Assembly (NCBI GenBank): GCA_003427395.1
Contig: BFEA01000001.1
Location: 13,243,552 to 13,269,765, forward strand
DNA length: 26,214 bases
Direction of reading: 5' to 3'
Origin: Chara braunii
Lineage: Eukaryota > Streptophyta > Charophyceae > Charales > Characeae
Shown: piece after piece, positions 9,499-19,054 of the stretch
Layout of the letters: every line of letters begins with the position of its first letter
Numbering within the stretch: the first letter of the stretch is position 1
The notes under the pieces: generated by a model
What the model was told of the DNA's origin: nothing
Database searches by the model: none
What the model saw: only the letters and a program-made list of their open reading frames with translations
Program-made: the position numbers and the translations under genes

Positions 9499-10080
9499 TC
9501 ATACTGAGTCCTCGACAAACGCATCGTAGGCGAACAAGGCAAAGAGATTTCGAGAATACTCTGTCGCAGTGAGTTTGGCAGAGATTTTAGGTGCATCATT
9601 AGAGGCGATTTGTTGCTCGTAGGCTTTAACAACTCGAGGTGTGCTGCGCAGCAGTTCCTGCTTGGAAATCCAGTATAGATCATCCAACGGGTGATACATG
9701 AAATGAACCTGGTTCTGTCTGTTGCGTCCCTTCCCTACGTGTTGTTTAATTATGTATATCTCATATCCGCCATTGATTGCACGAGGAATCATGTCTTCAC
9801 GGTAATCGAACGACTTAGCATCACGGTGGAGATACAGTTTTGATGCATGAAACACGGGATATGTGCGCAGATGAGGTGGCACAACAACTACGTATGAAGG
9901 GCCAAAGCTATCTTCGCCAATCGCATCCAGAACCTCCCACGGACCATAATAGAGTGGGAGAAGTTTACGTGAGACTCCCTCTTCTTCCGAAAATTCAGAC
10001 ATCTTGACCCAGACATAACTTTCCACCTCAATATCTATTTGAAGGTCGGCGCTTCTTGTTTGCATGATGGATCGTGGCAT
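9499..10080 (-). pseudogene. integrase tail and chromodomain-like region, element 2
   Basis: The frame reads VESYVWVKMSEFSEEEGVSR, then LLPLYYGPWEVLDAI and PPHLRTYPVFHASKLYLH. This is the typical C-terminal domain of gypsy integrase, followed by a chromodomain-like block (GGYEIYIIKQHVGKG, VHFMYHPLDDLYWISK). It parallels the tail of element 1 but is clearly a different family. The frame differs from the upstream integrase part, so a frameshift lies near 10030-10080. It stops at 9499, about 40 bp before the LTR start. Confidence 0.75.
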
Positions 10081-10690
10081 GTTGTCGCTTGGTCATTGCT
10101 GCGATGGCAACTTTGAGCAAGTGATCGTACTTGGCCCTGAAGCCAGGCCTGCCGGGTGTTAAACCAGCTGGCTGATCAGGGAATAGGTAGGAGAGCGGAT
10201 TACGAATCTGCCAACCGTTATGCAACCTGTTTGGTGTCATGTCGGTGGCAGAGTGGATGGAGTTGTTGTACAACCCCCTAACGGAATACAGCTCTTCATC
10301 CCATGTTTCTTGATCCAGAATGATTAAAGCGCGGAGAAGTTGGAACACAGTTTGGTCGACTTCCTCAGCCAAACCGTTGGCATACTTTTTAAAGGCATTT
10401 AATTTTTCCTCTTCATTATTCACATCAGAGTCATGGGCAGAAGAGTAGGCCGTGTCAGGGTCCTGTTCGTGGTCGTCACCAAGACTGGGGTCGTCTGCAT
10501 ATGCCTCCTCATCGGTCTCCAACAGGTCATGCAGAACCAAACGATTGCTGCATCTGAACCGCCTGCCGCCAATAGGCTTTTTGCTGCCTGTTATGGTAAT
10601 GAGGTCTTGTGCCTCAAGGCTGACCACATCCTGCATGAGGGAAAGCCAGTCCGTGTAACCAATGAGCTCTTTGCCTAAAGGGACCGAACC
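10028..10690 (-). pseudogene. integrase core end, element 2 (truncated)
   Basis: The recognisable part is NGLAEEVDQTVFQLLRALI, then QETWDEEL and YNNSIHSATDMTP, matching the end of a gypsy integrase core. An SSAH block at about 10433 should sit next to NGLAE but is separated from it by roughly 17 acidic and lysine-rich residues. Upstream of SSAH there is an acidic segment (ETDEEAYADDPSLGDDHEQD) without recognisable catalytic Asp motifs. The frame is open to about 10690, where the sequence turns into an unrelated plus-strand element. Everything 5' of this point (gag to RNase H) is absent. Confidence 0.6.
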
Positions 10691-10897
10691 AGAATTCAGG
10701 GAAGAACTATGTCCAACTTCCCAAGGGAAATCCCATCGAAACCGGAGGATGCAGCCACTAAACCATGGGTTGACCTCCGGATCAGTGAAAATGATTGGAG
10801 GGTTAGGCTCAAGAAGGGGATATGCCTACATTGCCAGAAACCAAACCATAAAGTACAAGAATGTTATAGGCTGCAGGGAAACCAGAACCGGGCGTAG
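10679..10897 (+). pseudogene. gag C-terminus with zinc knuckle, element 3
   Basis: The plus-strand frame reads WRVRLKKGICLHCQKPNHKV, then QECYRLQGNQNRA. CLHCQKPNHKVQEC fits C-x2-C-x4-H-x4-C, the nucleocapsid knuckle that binds RNA. Only the last 70 codons or so are present; the capsid part is missing at the junction with element 2. The frame ends at 10897 and the protease frame follows by a +1/-1 shift. Confidence 0.8.
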
Positions 10898-11820
10898 AGT
10901 TGACTTCAACATCCTCTACGGCAAGGGAGACTGAATCTGATGCAAATCAGAAGTCCTCCCTTGGAGCCCAATCTTCTGCTGATTCCAAGGCTGAAGTGTG
11001 TCATGCTTCGTATGTCTAGCCTTGGGAGGAGTTTGAGATGGTTGACTTCCACTACCACTTGGAGCATTGGGTTGAGATGAAACATCAGCGTGCCCAAGGG
11101 ACAATGAAGTTGATCTTCTTCAAACTTCTCATTAACCACCACTATCTCCGTGTCTTAATTGATTGTGGTGCAACTACTAACTTTATGTCACCACACGGGA
11201 TACGGAAAGTGGGTTTGGGAATGAAGCAAGTGGCTTTGCAGAACCCTTGCCGGACCCAAGTAGGCAACAAGGAAGTTGTCTCCTCTACGCATGTAGTCAA
11301 AGGTGTGCGCACTACCTTTGACAAGGACAAAACCGTCATACACGCTTTGAACTTCTATGTCCTTGACAAGTGTCCCTTCGATGCTGTCCTTGGCTTGGGC
11401 TGGCAGCAGTCCCAATGCGAATGGACTAAGTGGAAGGAATCACTTTTCATGGTCAAAGATGCTCAAGGGAACGAGTTTCCCGTCCTCTTGGATGAGAAGC
11501 ATGAGTCCCTAGTGACTTTTCTGAATGCCATGCAGTTCTGCAAGAAATGACTCAAGCACAAAGAGGATGAACGATTGTATGTTGCCTTTGTTCGCCCTAC
11601 TCATGTGCCATCTACTTTTGCGGCTAGTACCAATACTACGTCTAGTGATTATACTTTTAGCCCTTCTACTTCTTTACCTACCCCTAATCTAAATGATTCT
11701 ACTTCAGATTTGGTTGCCTCCATTCGCAACCAGCGATCTGATCTAGGTGACCCTTTTGCTGACCCTTCATCCCCACCGGTCCCAAGAAACATCCAAAACC
11801 TACTTTATCGGTTCCCATAA
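10898..11820 (+). pseudogene. protease and linker, element 3
   Basis: One frame carries the segment before the protease, then LRVLIDCGATTNFMSPHGIR (active site D-C-G-A-T) and FDAVLGLGWQQSQ. A Ser/Thr/Pro-rich linker follows. In-frame stops are TAG at 11017-11019, TGA at 11548-11550 and TAA at 11818-11820. Beyond each of them the family-like sequence resumes in the same frame, so these are point mutations rather than true ends. The longest open piece is 11038-11550. Confidence 0.8.
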
Positions 11821-12150
11821 GTTCTGGCCGAACCACGTGGAGTTCCCACGCGATCGGTCCGACACACCATCGAGTTGGTCGAAGGTGCTGTTCCTCCAAA
11901 AGGCTGCGTATACCGAATGGGATCCGGCGAGTTGGCGGAACTCCGGCGACACATTGATGAAATGATTGACAAGGGTTGGATCAAGCCTAGTGAGTCTGAA
12001 TTTGGTGCCCTTTGTTTTGTTTGTCCCGAAGAAAGGAGGCAAGTTCCACATGTGTATTGACTATCGCGGTCTAAACCGCATCACAGGAAAGAACGCCTAT
12101 CCATTGCCTTGCATAGACGACTTGCTTGATGCAGCAGGTGGGTGCAAGTG
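11821..12150 (+). pseudogene. reverse transcriptase N-terminal part, element 3
   Basis: The reading starts with [39 protein letters not shown], and after a frameshift near 12000-12020 continues [20 protein letters not shown], then [17 protein letters not shown]. It breaks off at a T24 run just before the expected first catalytic Asp block. The continuation of an RT domain of this type is found at 18142, on the other side of the LINE. Confidence 0.85.
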
Positions 12151-12203
12151 TTTTTTTTTTTTTTTTTTTTTTTTNCATACGACGGATAAAAAAAAAAAAA
12201 AAA
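12151..12203. repeat. T24, N, A16 homopolymer junction
   Basis: T24 (12151-12174), one N (12175), CATACGACGGAT and A16 (12188-12203). This is the left edge of the foreign DNA inside the element 3 RT. The N shows that the assembly is incomplete here. Confidence 0.8.
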
Positions 12204-12290
12204 GAAGAAGACAAAGTGCCTGTTTCGAACAGGCACCATGTGTATAACGCGGGCCACTGTTATCATTGCCGTTTTGAACTACGGTCGGGA
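12204..12290 (-). mobile_element. tRNA-like module, possible SINE head
   Basis: On the minus strand TAGTTCAAAACGG (12281-12269) resembles a pol III A box. GTTCGAAAC (12230-12222) resembles a B box, 38 nt downstream as in tRNA genes. The B box sits in a perfect T-arm shape: stem GCCTG/CAGGC with the seven-base loop TTCGAAA, extended to 9 bp of pairing (12216-12236). An acceptor stem and D arm do not pair, so this is not a working tRNA. It is flanked by A- and T-rich runs, as short retroposons are. Confidence 0.3.
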
Positions 12291-12359
12291 CGGACCTGCG
12301 GACGACTGTTTTTTTTGCCCATTCAAAACGTGGGTTGTGACCCACGAGCCGTTGCCCCT

Positions 12360-12593
12360 TTTTTTCGTTGCCCCTTTTTTTCTTCTTCTTCTTCTTCTTC
12401 TTCTTCTTCTTCTTTGCTGTTTTTTCCCCCCTTCTTCTTCTTCTTCTTCTTGAACTTCTTCTTTGCTTGTTTTTTCCCTTCTTCTTTTCCTTCTTCTTTT
12501 CCTTCTTTTTTCTGTTTTTTTTTGTCTTCTTATTCTTCTTCTTCTTCTTCCTTGCTATTTTTTTTCCCTCCATCTTCTTCTTCTTCTTCTTCT

Positions 12594-12625
<32 letters not shown>
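12360..12625. repeat. CTT/GAA microsatellite and T30 run (LINE tail)
   Basis: Several blocks of (TTC)n separated by T runs are followed by T30 at 12596-12625. Read on the minus strand this is A30 followed by (GAA)n blocks, directly after the LINE 3' sequence. The simplest reading is an expanded poly(A) tail of the LINE. Predicted poly-Lys or poly-Phe reading frames here are artefacts. Confidence 0.75.
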
Positions 12626-12630
<5 letters not shown>

Positions 12631-13650
12631 CTCCCCCACCAATGCTAGTGGTGCTGATAAGAGCAGACACCACTAACACCTAGGGAGAGGCTCCATCCAT
12701 TGGTCGGGAGCATCACTTGCTGGAAAGCGGGTCCAACGTCTCATTTACAGCCTGAAAGTACATTAGAGAAACAATTTTGGGAAGTTCCTGCCAGCATTGA
12801 TTGCCCTAGAAACCCAGGGTATTGACTGAGCAGGGCATGAAAATGAAAAAGGGACAGGGGGAGAACCTCTTCACCCAGAACCGGGCGTCAGATACTTGCA
12901 GCTACACACTAGTTCCTCCCTCCCCCATCAGCCCCAGTCCCAACTGTCAACTCCTTTTTTTATCAAGGAACTATGATTGAGGAGGACGCCTGTCAGCATT
13001 GATTACTCTGTCTCCAGAGGATTGACTGAGCAGGTTGTTGGGATAAGGGGATAAACCTCCTCATCCTGTATCAAGTGCTAGATTCCTACTGCTAAGAGAC
13101 TAGTTCCTCCCTCTCCCAACTACCTTTTACTCTCTTTGTTTCACTCTCATAAAGGTACCGATTACTGGAAACAGGGTCCAACATCCCATCATCGTTTATA
13201 ATCCTCTACTGAGAGCTAGGACTAAGGGCAACTCTCCAATCTAAGAGTAGTGATATTTTGCAACAGGCCTACCGAGGGCCGCCTCTTCAGTCTGAAACCA
13301 GACCACCAGATCACACCTATTGCCCTAGCGGCAGCCTCCAATTCCTCTGGATGCCAGTTCTCAGACATCTCTGTAATTACCCCGTGTCACCCGTTTAGTC
13401 CGCGTCGTACCATTGCATTTCCACCATTGCCAATTGGTGGGGTGGGAAGGGGTCAGGAAATTTTGTGGCTGGTCGCAGTGGGATCTCCTAGCCCACAGTG
13501 GTCCAGTCTCTGAAAGAGATGCGGTAGTCTCTCCTGAACTCCTCCTGGTTGCCTACCTGGGCAGGCTTTCCTTCCCATCCTTCAGATGCAATCCAACCTC
13601 CTTTCTCACTGCCCAACCAGTCTCCAGAAAATTGGTGAATTGCCTATGTT
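12626..13650 (-). other. LINE 3' UTR with internal duplication
   Basis: No coding signal is visible. Two diverged copies share CCTGYCAGCATTGATT at the start (12787 and 12989) and ACTAGTTCCTCCCTC at the end (12908 and 13099). A flanking word of the form CTGGAAA...GGGTCCAAC occurs at about 12720 and 13165. Confidence 0.6.
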
Positions 13651-14671
13651 ATGTCCTTTGCTGAATGATATAAATCGAGTTGGTTTTTAGTTTTTTGCCA
13701 TTGTACCATGAGTTCTTGTTGAATGTATTGCCTTATCATGTCCACATGACCGCTCTCCTTCCTAATTTGAACATGTTGTTTTCAAAGGGATTGTCAACGG
13801 GGGAGGACCATGTCTCGCATAATATGGCCCTCTAGTCCCATGGCCAGTTGGAATCAGTACCCAACTGGGTCCAAATCCTATCCCACCATCGCCATGTGAG
13901 AACTGCCCCTGGGCACTGCATGAATATGTGCTCTATTGTTTCAGGGATTCTGCGGGAGGGAAAGGCAGCGTGGCATGATTTGCACCAAGGTAACGCCCGC
14001 CCCTTCTGCTCCTAATATGTGCGATCTATCAACCAATCATTGGTGGGCAGGCAGCGGTGTTCTATCTACCATTGAAGGGAGGCCATCTTCGCAGGCCTAA
14101 ACCTTGTGGCGGTGAACCATTGGATTGGGCAGATTGCCTCAATCCCTACATTCAAGTGGGACCTCCATTGGGCTTTCACTATTTCTTTTATGTTCACCTT
14201 TGGTCGTAGCAGACGATACGTGGCCTTCACCATTAGAGTGTGCAAATTCAGATTCGTTTCCGACCTGGGTTTTCGGTTGGGGACCCACTACCATTCATCC
14301 GGGTCAAAGAGTAGCTCCATCACGGGGGTATTTGGCTGATATGCAATCCAATTGTCTTTATCCCGCAGCACACGAATCCTGTGCAAATCTGCAGTTCTCC
14401 ACCTTCTCATCGCTTCTGGGAGGTATCGGGTAAGCTTATTTTCCTTGCCTATGTGGAAGAGGCTTACCAGCGTTTCGTCAGTTCACACATCCACCACATT
14501 GCCTACACTTTCAAAATCCTCCGGGGCAGGTACCCAGTCTCCTTCCATTAGTCGGGGCCGTTTCCGTAGAATGCGCACCCAGTCAAGCGGGACAGCAGTG
14601 ATCAGCAGATCAATATTCTCCTCAATCTTGTGATAGTGTTTGAGTATGGTTCTCACTTGTGGCCCCGTTTT
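13650..14671 (-). pseudogene. LINE ORF2 C-terminal zf-RVT region
   Basis: The frame of the preceding segment continues with stops (for example TAG at about 14066-14068 and 14006-14008). It reads WVRILRKRPRLMEGDWVPAP, LHRIRVLRDKDNWIAYQPNT, then the zf-RVT pattern: CLPTNDWLIDRTY and LPWCKSCHAAFP, ETIEHIFMQCPGA. The spacing C-x2-C...H-x4-C is kept. This zinc-binding region is common after the RT of plant LINEs. It is too broken to appear as a long open frame. Confidence 0.75.
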
Positions 14672-15085
14672 CTAGTCCCCCACCTCTGTATTCCATATGT
14701 CCTTTATTATGATTATGCCTTTTTTGACCCAGCTGCTCCACGGGGTGTCTGAGCTGTAATACACTCTGTTGTGCCGGTCCATTAGACTTCTGTTTCCAAA
14801 AAGGGGCTGACGCATCACCTCCTCCCATCTAGTTGGCGGGGGTTGGTCAGGCAACGGAAGTTGGCGCCAGGCCTTCAAGACCCGGGTCCAGAAGTCATCT
14901 ATGACCAGGTCCGAGCGAGCTGTGTCTCGGGGTGAGTCTTGCTCTACATGGGGGCACCGTGGCACAATCCAAAAGCGGTCTTCCAGCCAGGTCAATGGGC
15001 TACCTCGTTGCTGTGTTTGTGGGGCAAGTCTGGCTATCATCATACACCATGGCCACACTAGGTCGAAGTTCCAGTGCCAGGGCAA
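14672..15085 (-). pseudogene. LINE ORF2 post-RT segment
   Basis: The third ORF2 frame contains LAPQTQQRGSPLTWLEDRFW and RQPLFGNRSLMDRHNRVYY, then WVKKGIIIIKDIWN. These are typical of the linker between RT thumb and zf-RVT in plant LINEs. The frame overlaps the RT frame by about 85 bp, which places a frameshift between 15000 and 15085. It ends in a stop at 14672, after which homologous-looking sequence continues in the same frame. Confidence 0.75.
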
Positions 15086-15974
15086 ACCATGGGAGGTGCT
15101 GAGTGAAAAGCAATCTCCTAACCCATTGGACAGTTAATGTTGTGATCTGAGTATCCGGGTCCAAGATCCCTAGGCCCTCTTTGTCCTTGGGTTGGATCAC
15201 CGATGGCCAGACTACCCTGCTGATGACGTTCGGGAGCTCACCATCGCCTCTCCACAACAGGGCCATTAATTGTCTCTTTAGCGATTGAATGGTCTCCCTG
15301 TTGAGAGTCCAAATTGCAGATTTATACCACAAGGCTGCCAACACTACGCTGTTGATCGCGAGCGCTCTCCCGATGAGGGAAGTGTGCTGGTCTTTCCAGT
15401 TAGCCAATTTTTCTAAAGTAGGCTTCAGGATCCACTCATCGTTCGAGGCAGGCTTGCCCAATGCCGTCAATCTAATTCCCAGTACTCCGATCGGGGCCGA
15501 TTCCGGAAGCCATTTGACCCGTGGCAGCTCCGGGGGGCGTGCCCCTTGATGGTGGATCCACAACCCCAAGGTCTTGTTTACCCAATTGACGGTCATATCT
15601 GAGACTGCTGTGAAGCAGTCAAATAATCTCCTAATCTCTTCCGTATTTGCTGCAGTGGCGTCTATCGTACGCGTCAAGTCGTCCGCAAACATCGAGCAAA
15701 AAGGGATCGCATCTTCCCAGATAGCCGAGATTTGCCGTCTCTTCAGGTCTTTGTTGGCATAGAGGTTTGCTGCTAGCGCCTCCATTGTGATGATAAAGAG
15801 GAAGGGTGCCAGGGGGTCCCCTTGGCGAACCGACCGTTGCAACGGAAAGGCTGGCGCTATCCTGCCATTAACTTGGACACATGTGGTGGCATTCTGATGT
15901 AGTATTTCGGTCCAGCGCCGGAAGACTGGTCCAATGTTCATTTTTTCCATACATCTGTTTAAAAATAGCCAGTC
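15000..15974 (-). pseudogene. LINE reverse transcriptase, C-terminal half
   Basis: After the stop at 15975-15977 the same frame continues with KMNIGPVFRRWTEILHQNAT. Next come motif B (VRQGDPLAPFLFIITMEALA) and the catalytic FADD box (CSMFADDLTRTID). The thumb-like part is GVLGIRL, WKDQHTSLIGRALAINSVVL and RQLMALLWRGDGE. The two Asp of FADD are intact. This enzyme would reverse transcribe LINE RNA at nicked DNA. Confidence 0.9.
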
Positions 15975-16748
15975 TTAGTCATACGCTTTTTCAAAGTCAA
16001 TGAAGATGACAACTGCATTCTGCTTATCTTGCCTTGTTAATTTGAGAAGTTCATTAAAGAGAAGAATATTGTCTTGGATCCTGCGTCCTTTGACAAAACC
16101 AATCTGTGTTGGGTGAATACTGTCGTCCAGGACCAGAATCAGTCGACTTGTCAAAGCGTTCGCTAACATTTTGTAGATGACTGTGAGTAATGTTATCGGT
16201 CGGTAGTTCCTGATATCCATTTTGTCCCCCTTTTTGTGCAACAAGGTGAGGATACCTTGCCCCACCAGCTCCCCCATCCGCCCTCTGTCCCACACATTGG
16301 GATAGAAATTCATGAGATCCGGGGCCATATGAGTCCAGAAGGTCTCCCAAAATTCCTTGGGAAATCCATCAACGCCCTGTGTTTTCTCCTCGTCCATCTG
16401 CATCATTGCCGTCCAGATTTCCTCCTTGGACAGGAGACGGGCCAAGTCTGTTTTTTGCTGGCCCGTCAGGGTATTTTCCAGTGGTTTCAAAAATTCCTCT
16501 ATTTCCTTCTCCCTTACGTTCCTCTCCCGTCGGGCACATCTTGAGGTGAACAGATCCTTGAAGAAGGACCTGGCTATCTGCATGCAATGAGGGGAGGAGG
16601 TGGCAATATCTTGGTGACCGGTTTGTGGATCATATAACGCTTGGTTGTTCTGTGCGAACGTGCTCGGGCCATGCTGAATAATTTTTTGTCCATTGTTCCT
16701 TCCGTTTGATACTTTGTCGGTCTTCCTCTTATGCGTGCGCCTTCCCAA
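15975..16748 (-). pseudogene. LINE reverse transcriptase, N-terminal half
   Basis: RT blocks 0 to A are clear: MDEEKTQGVDGFPKEFWETF, GILTLLHKKGDKMDIRNYRP, ITLLTVIYKMLANALTSRL, QIGFVKGRRIQDNILL, and motif A IFIDFEKAYD with the first catalytic Asp. A TAA at 15975-15977 directly follows AYD and interrupts the normal AYD-x-x-DW pattern. The upstream end overlaps the endonuclease frame, so a frameshift lies near 16740. Confidence 0.9.
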
Positions 16749-17883
16749 TGTTATGCGGCAAATGTCTGGAGTCGTTGTTGCAGTCTCTGTACCTCTGAAA
16801 GATCAACTGGCTGTGTGTGCGCTGTAGCATTATGTGAATTATTTGGTTGGTCCTGGTGCTCCAGTTGCTGCAGTTGTTGGCACTTTTTACCGAGATAGAA
16901 AAACCCGTTGAATATACCGTCATTGTGTGTGCCAGAATGCCCAACAATCGTTGATGCAATTCTGAAAGTTTTTTTTGTTGTAAGATAGAGGTATTGAATT
17001 TGTAAAAGTCGGGTCCTTGGTTGGGTTTCTTACGAAACGACAAAATGACCGAACACATTTTGTGACCAAGACTTGGATAAGGACTGGCAGGGAGGATCGT
17101 TGCTAAGAGCAACGATCCTCCCATGTCCTCCGAGATCAAAATCAAGTCTATCCGGGATCTGGACTGACTCTCAGTACCAGTCCTCCGTAGGCATGAATAA
17201 AACCTAGTATCTGGATTTAGCTTCCAGAAGGAATCAAATAGTTTAAGTGACATACATAACTCGTGGATTATCCGCTCATGCTCTTCCACATACGCCGGGG
17301 CAGGGGACGGCGCCCGCCATCTGTCCATCCAGCGATCCGGGGCTGCATTGCAATCCCGTGCAATAATAACCGGAACCCCATCCGGGATTTGCATCTTGAG
17401 GTTCTCAAAAAAGGCTCTTCTCTCACTTATGGTATTGGGGGCGTAGACATATACTATGCATAAAATTTCGAGTTCCAATGTGACCAGGATGGACACCCAT
17501 CGACCCCCCTCCTGATCCACTACCCAATGCACTGGGTCTGCCCTGGAGTCTGGGGGAATCCAGATGGCAACCCCTGCACTACCTGGTTTCGGGGCATGGG
17601 CTCTGAAGGCCTTGTATGGCCTGATCACTTTGTGGGTGTGATTGTGCTCCGGGGTGTCCATCAAGTGTGTTTCTTGCACACATACTATAATATCTGGCCA
17701 ATCCCTACCTCCCACCCCTCTCATCAAGTCCCAGATTGCATTTTGTTTTTCAGGTTTGCACGAGGCTAGACCATTCACATTCAGGGACCGCAGGTCCATG
17801 TCTGCTGCTCTCCTACATTGGTTCCAAATACGATCTTTCCCGTACACCGCTCTGACCGGGTCCAACCTACTTAAATTATTCAT
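16729..17883 (-). pseudogene. LINE AP-endonuclease domain (ORF2 N-terminus)
   Basis: This 384-codon frame is an exonuclease-endonuclease-phosphatase fold domain. Visible motifs are RSLNVNGLAS, DIIVCVQETHL (catalytic Glu), VYVYAPN, IIARDCNAAPDRW (in place of GDFN), SRIDLILIS, and YPSLGHKM where the usual S-D-H is L-G-H. The His survives but its Asp partner is Gly, so nicking activity is probably lost. ORF1 ends 44 bp upstream. A perfect 15-bp palindrome lies in the coding sequence before the last motif (17090-17122). Confidence 0.9.
17090..17122. repeat. perfect 15-bp palindrome with 3-nt loop
   Basis: GGGAGGATCGTTGCT (17090-17104), loop AAG, AGCAACGATCCTCCC (17108-17122). It lies within the LINE endonuclease frame and codes for GGSLLLATILP. 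Confidence 0.95.
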
Positions 17884-17927
17884 ATACTCTCCATATTATG
17901 TAGCTTGTACTAGCCTGTAATAGCATC

Positions 17928-18142
17928 TTACAAACATACCCACGACAACTGATCCCAGTCCCAGTTCACAGTTCCCGCCAAGGGGCCGGACCTGAGGAGG
18001 GCACATAAGCATTTTTGAACGTCCTGTTCAATCCAGGTGTCACTGTGCCCGATCCTGGTTATTTGCAGGTTCAGTAGTTGGCCATGAGTAAGCCAACTTA
18101 GGCCTGCCTCCTTGGCGGGGTCAAAGCGAATGTAAACATCCT
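17928..18142 (-). pseudogene. LINE ORF1 C-terminal fragment
   Basis: About 71 codons read PEDVYIRFDPAKEAGLSWLT, then HGQLLNLQITRIG and NWDWDQLSWVCL before a TAA at 17928-17930. The position just upstream of the endonuclease ORF and the same strand make it the end of ORF1, the RNA-binding chaperone. I recognise no motif in it. It starts exactly where gypsy coding resumes on the other strand, so the LINE is 5' truncated here. Confidence 0.55.
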
Positions 18143-19053
18143 CTGGCTATCACCAGGTTGAAGTCGATCCTACGGACTAGCACAAGACTGCGTTCAAAAC
18201 ACGCGATGGGCTTTACGAGTTTACCATAATGCCCTTCGGTCTCAGGAACGCACCGGCCACCTTTCAAAGCCTCATGGACAAGGTCCTCCGCGAACAGATT
18301 GGTCGGTTCGTGGTGGTATACCTTGATGATATACTGATCTTCAGCAAATCCATAGAGGAACACATAAAGCACCTTGAGGAAGTGTTCACCATTCTCAAGA
18401 AGACGCAACTCCATCTCAACTTAGAGAAATATGAGTTTGGGAGGGATAGCGTCATCTATCTTGGGCATCGGTTGTCTGTTGCAGGCCTAGAGCTTGAGGC
18501 AACCAAGGTTGAGGTCATACGCAATTGGCCTCAACCCGCGAACATCTGCGAATTGCGCTCTTTCCTTGGTCTCGCATCGTACTACCGGAAGTTTGTAACC
18601 CACTTCTCTATTGTTGCTCGCCCGTTGTCCCGGTTAACAAGTAAGAACATTCCTGACGCTCGGGATACTGCATGCGAGGACGCCTTTCAAACTTTGAAAA
18701 AAACTTTGGTAAGTTACTCTGTACTCCGCATTGCAGATTCCAAACTGACATTCGTAGTTACTACGGATGCAAGCCAGTATGGAATTGGCGCAATGCTGCA
18801 GCAAGATGACGGGAATGGCCTACGACCGCTCGAATACTACAACAAACGCATGCCCAACGAAAAGGTAGCCACTTCCACCTACATGCGCGAGCTCTATGCT
18901 TTGCATATGGCTTTAGACCATTGGAAGCACTATCTTTTGGAACGCCACTTCAAAGTGTTCTCAGATCATGAGACTCTGAAGTGGATCAAAGAGCAAACTA
19001 CCCTGTCCCCTACCTTACTTCGGTGGTTCTATGGAATTGACATTTTCGACTAA
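18142..19053 (+). pseudogene. RT (C-terminal part) and RNase H of element 3
   Basis: The frame begins SGYHQVEVDPTD, has one TAG at 18178-18180, then continues HKTAFKTRDGLYEFTIMPFG, VVYLDDILIFSK (catalytic YLDD intact), YLGHRLSV and LRSFLGLASYYRKFV. RNase H follows with VTTDASQYGIGAML, STYMRELYAL and VFSDHETLKW, keeping all three acidic residues. It ends after LLRWFYGIDIFD at a stop, at a junction with opposite-strand gag sequence; integrase is missing. Together with 11821-12150 it would form one RT domain with about eight codons missing. Confidence 0.9.
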
Positions 19054-19054
19054 A

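Larger units (their letters stand above)
12596..18142 (-). mobile_element. LINE (non-LTR retrotransposon) inserted in element 3
   Basis: Read on the minus strand: end of ORF1, AP-endonuclease, reverse transcriptase, zf-RVT zinc region, a long 3' UTR and a poly(A) tail with A-rich extension. This is the plant L1-like or related architecture. It is about 5.5 kb long, 5' truncated within ORF1. It splits the RT of gypsy element 3, whose reading resumes on the far side. ORF2 needs two frameshifts (near 16740 and 15040) and has several stops, so it is inactive. Confidence 0.9.

Noticed and set aside
12204-12290. A functional tRNA gene
   Set aside because: Only the T-arm and A/B-box-like words fit; acceptor and D stems do not pair and no anticodon arm of normal size is present.
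12097-12683. Poly-Lys and poly-Phe open frames
   Set aside because: They come from homopolymer and CTT repeats, with no other protein signal.
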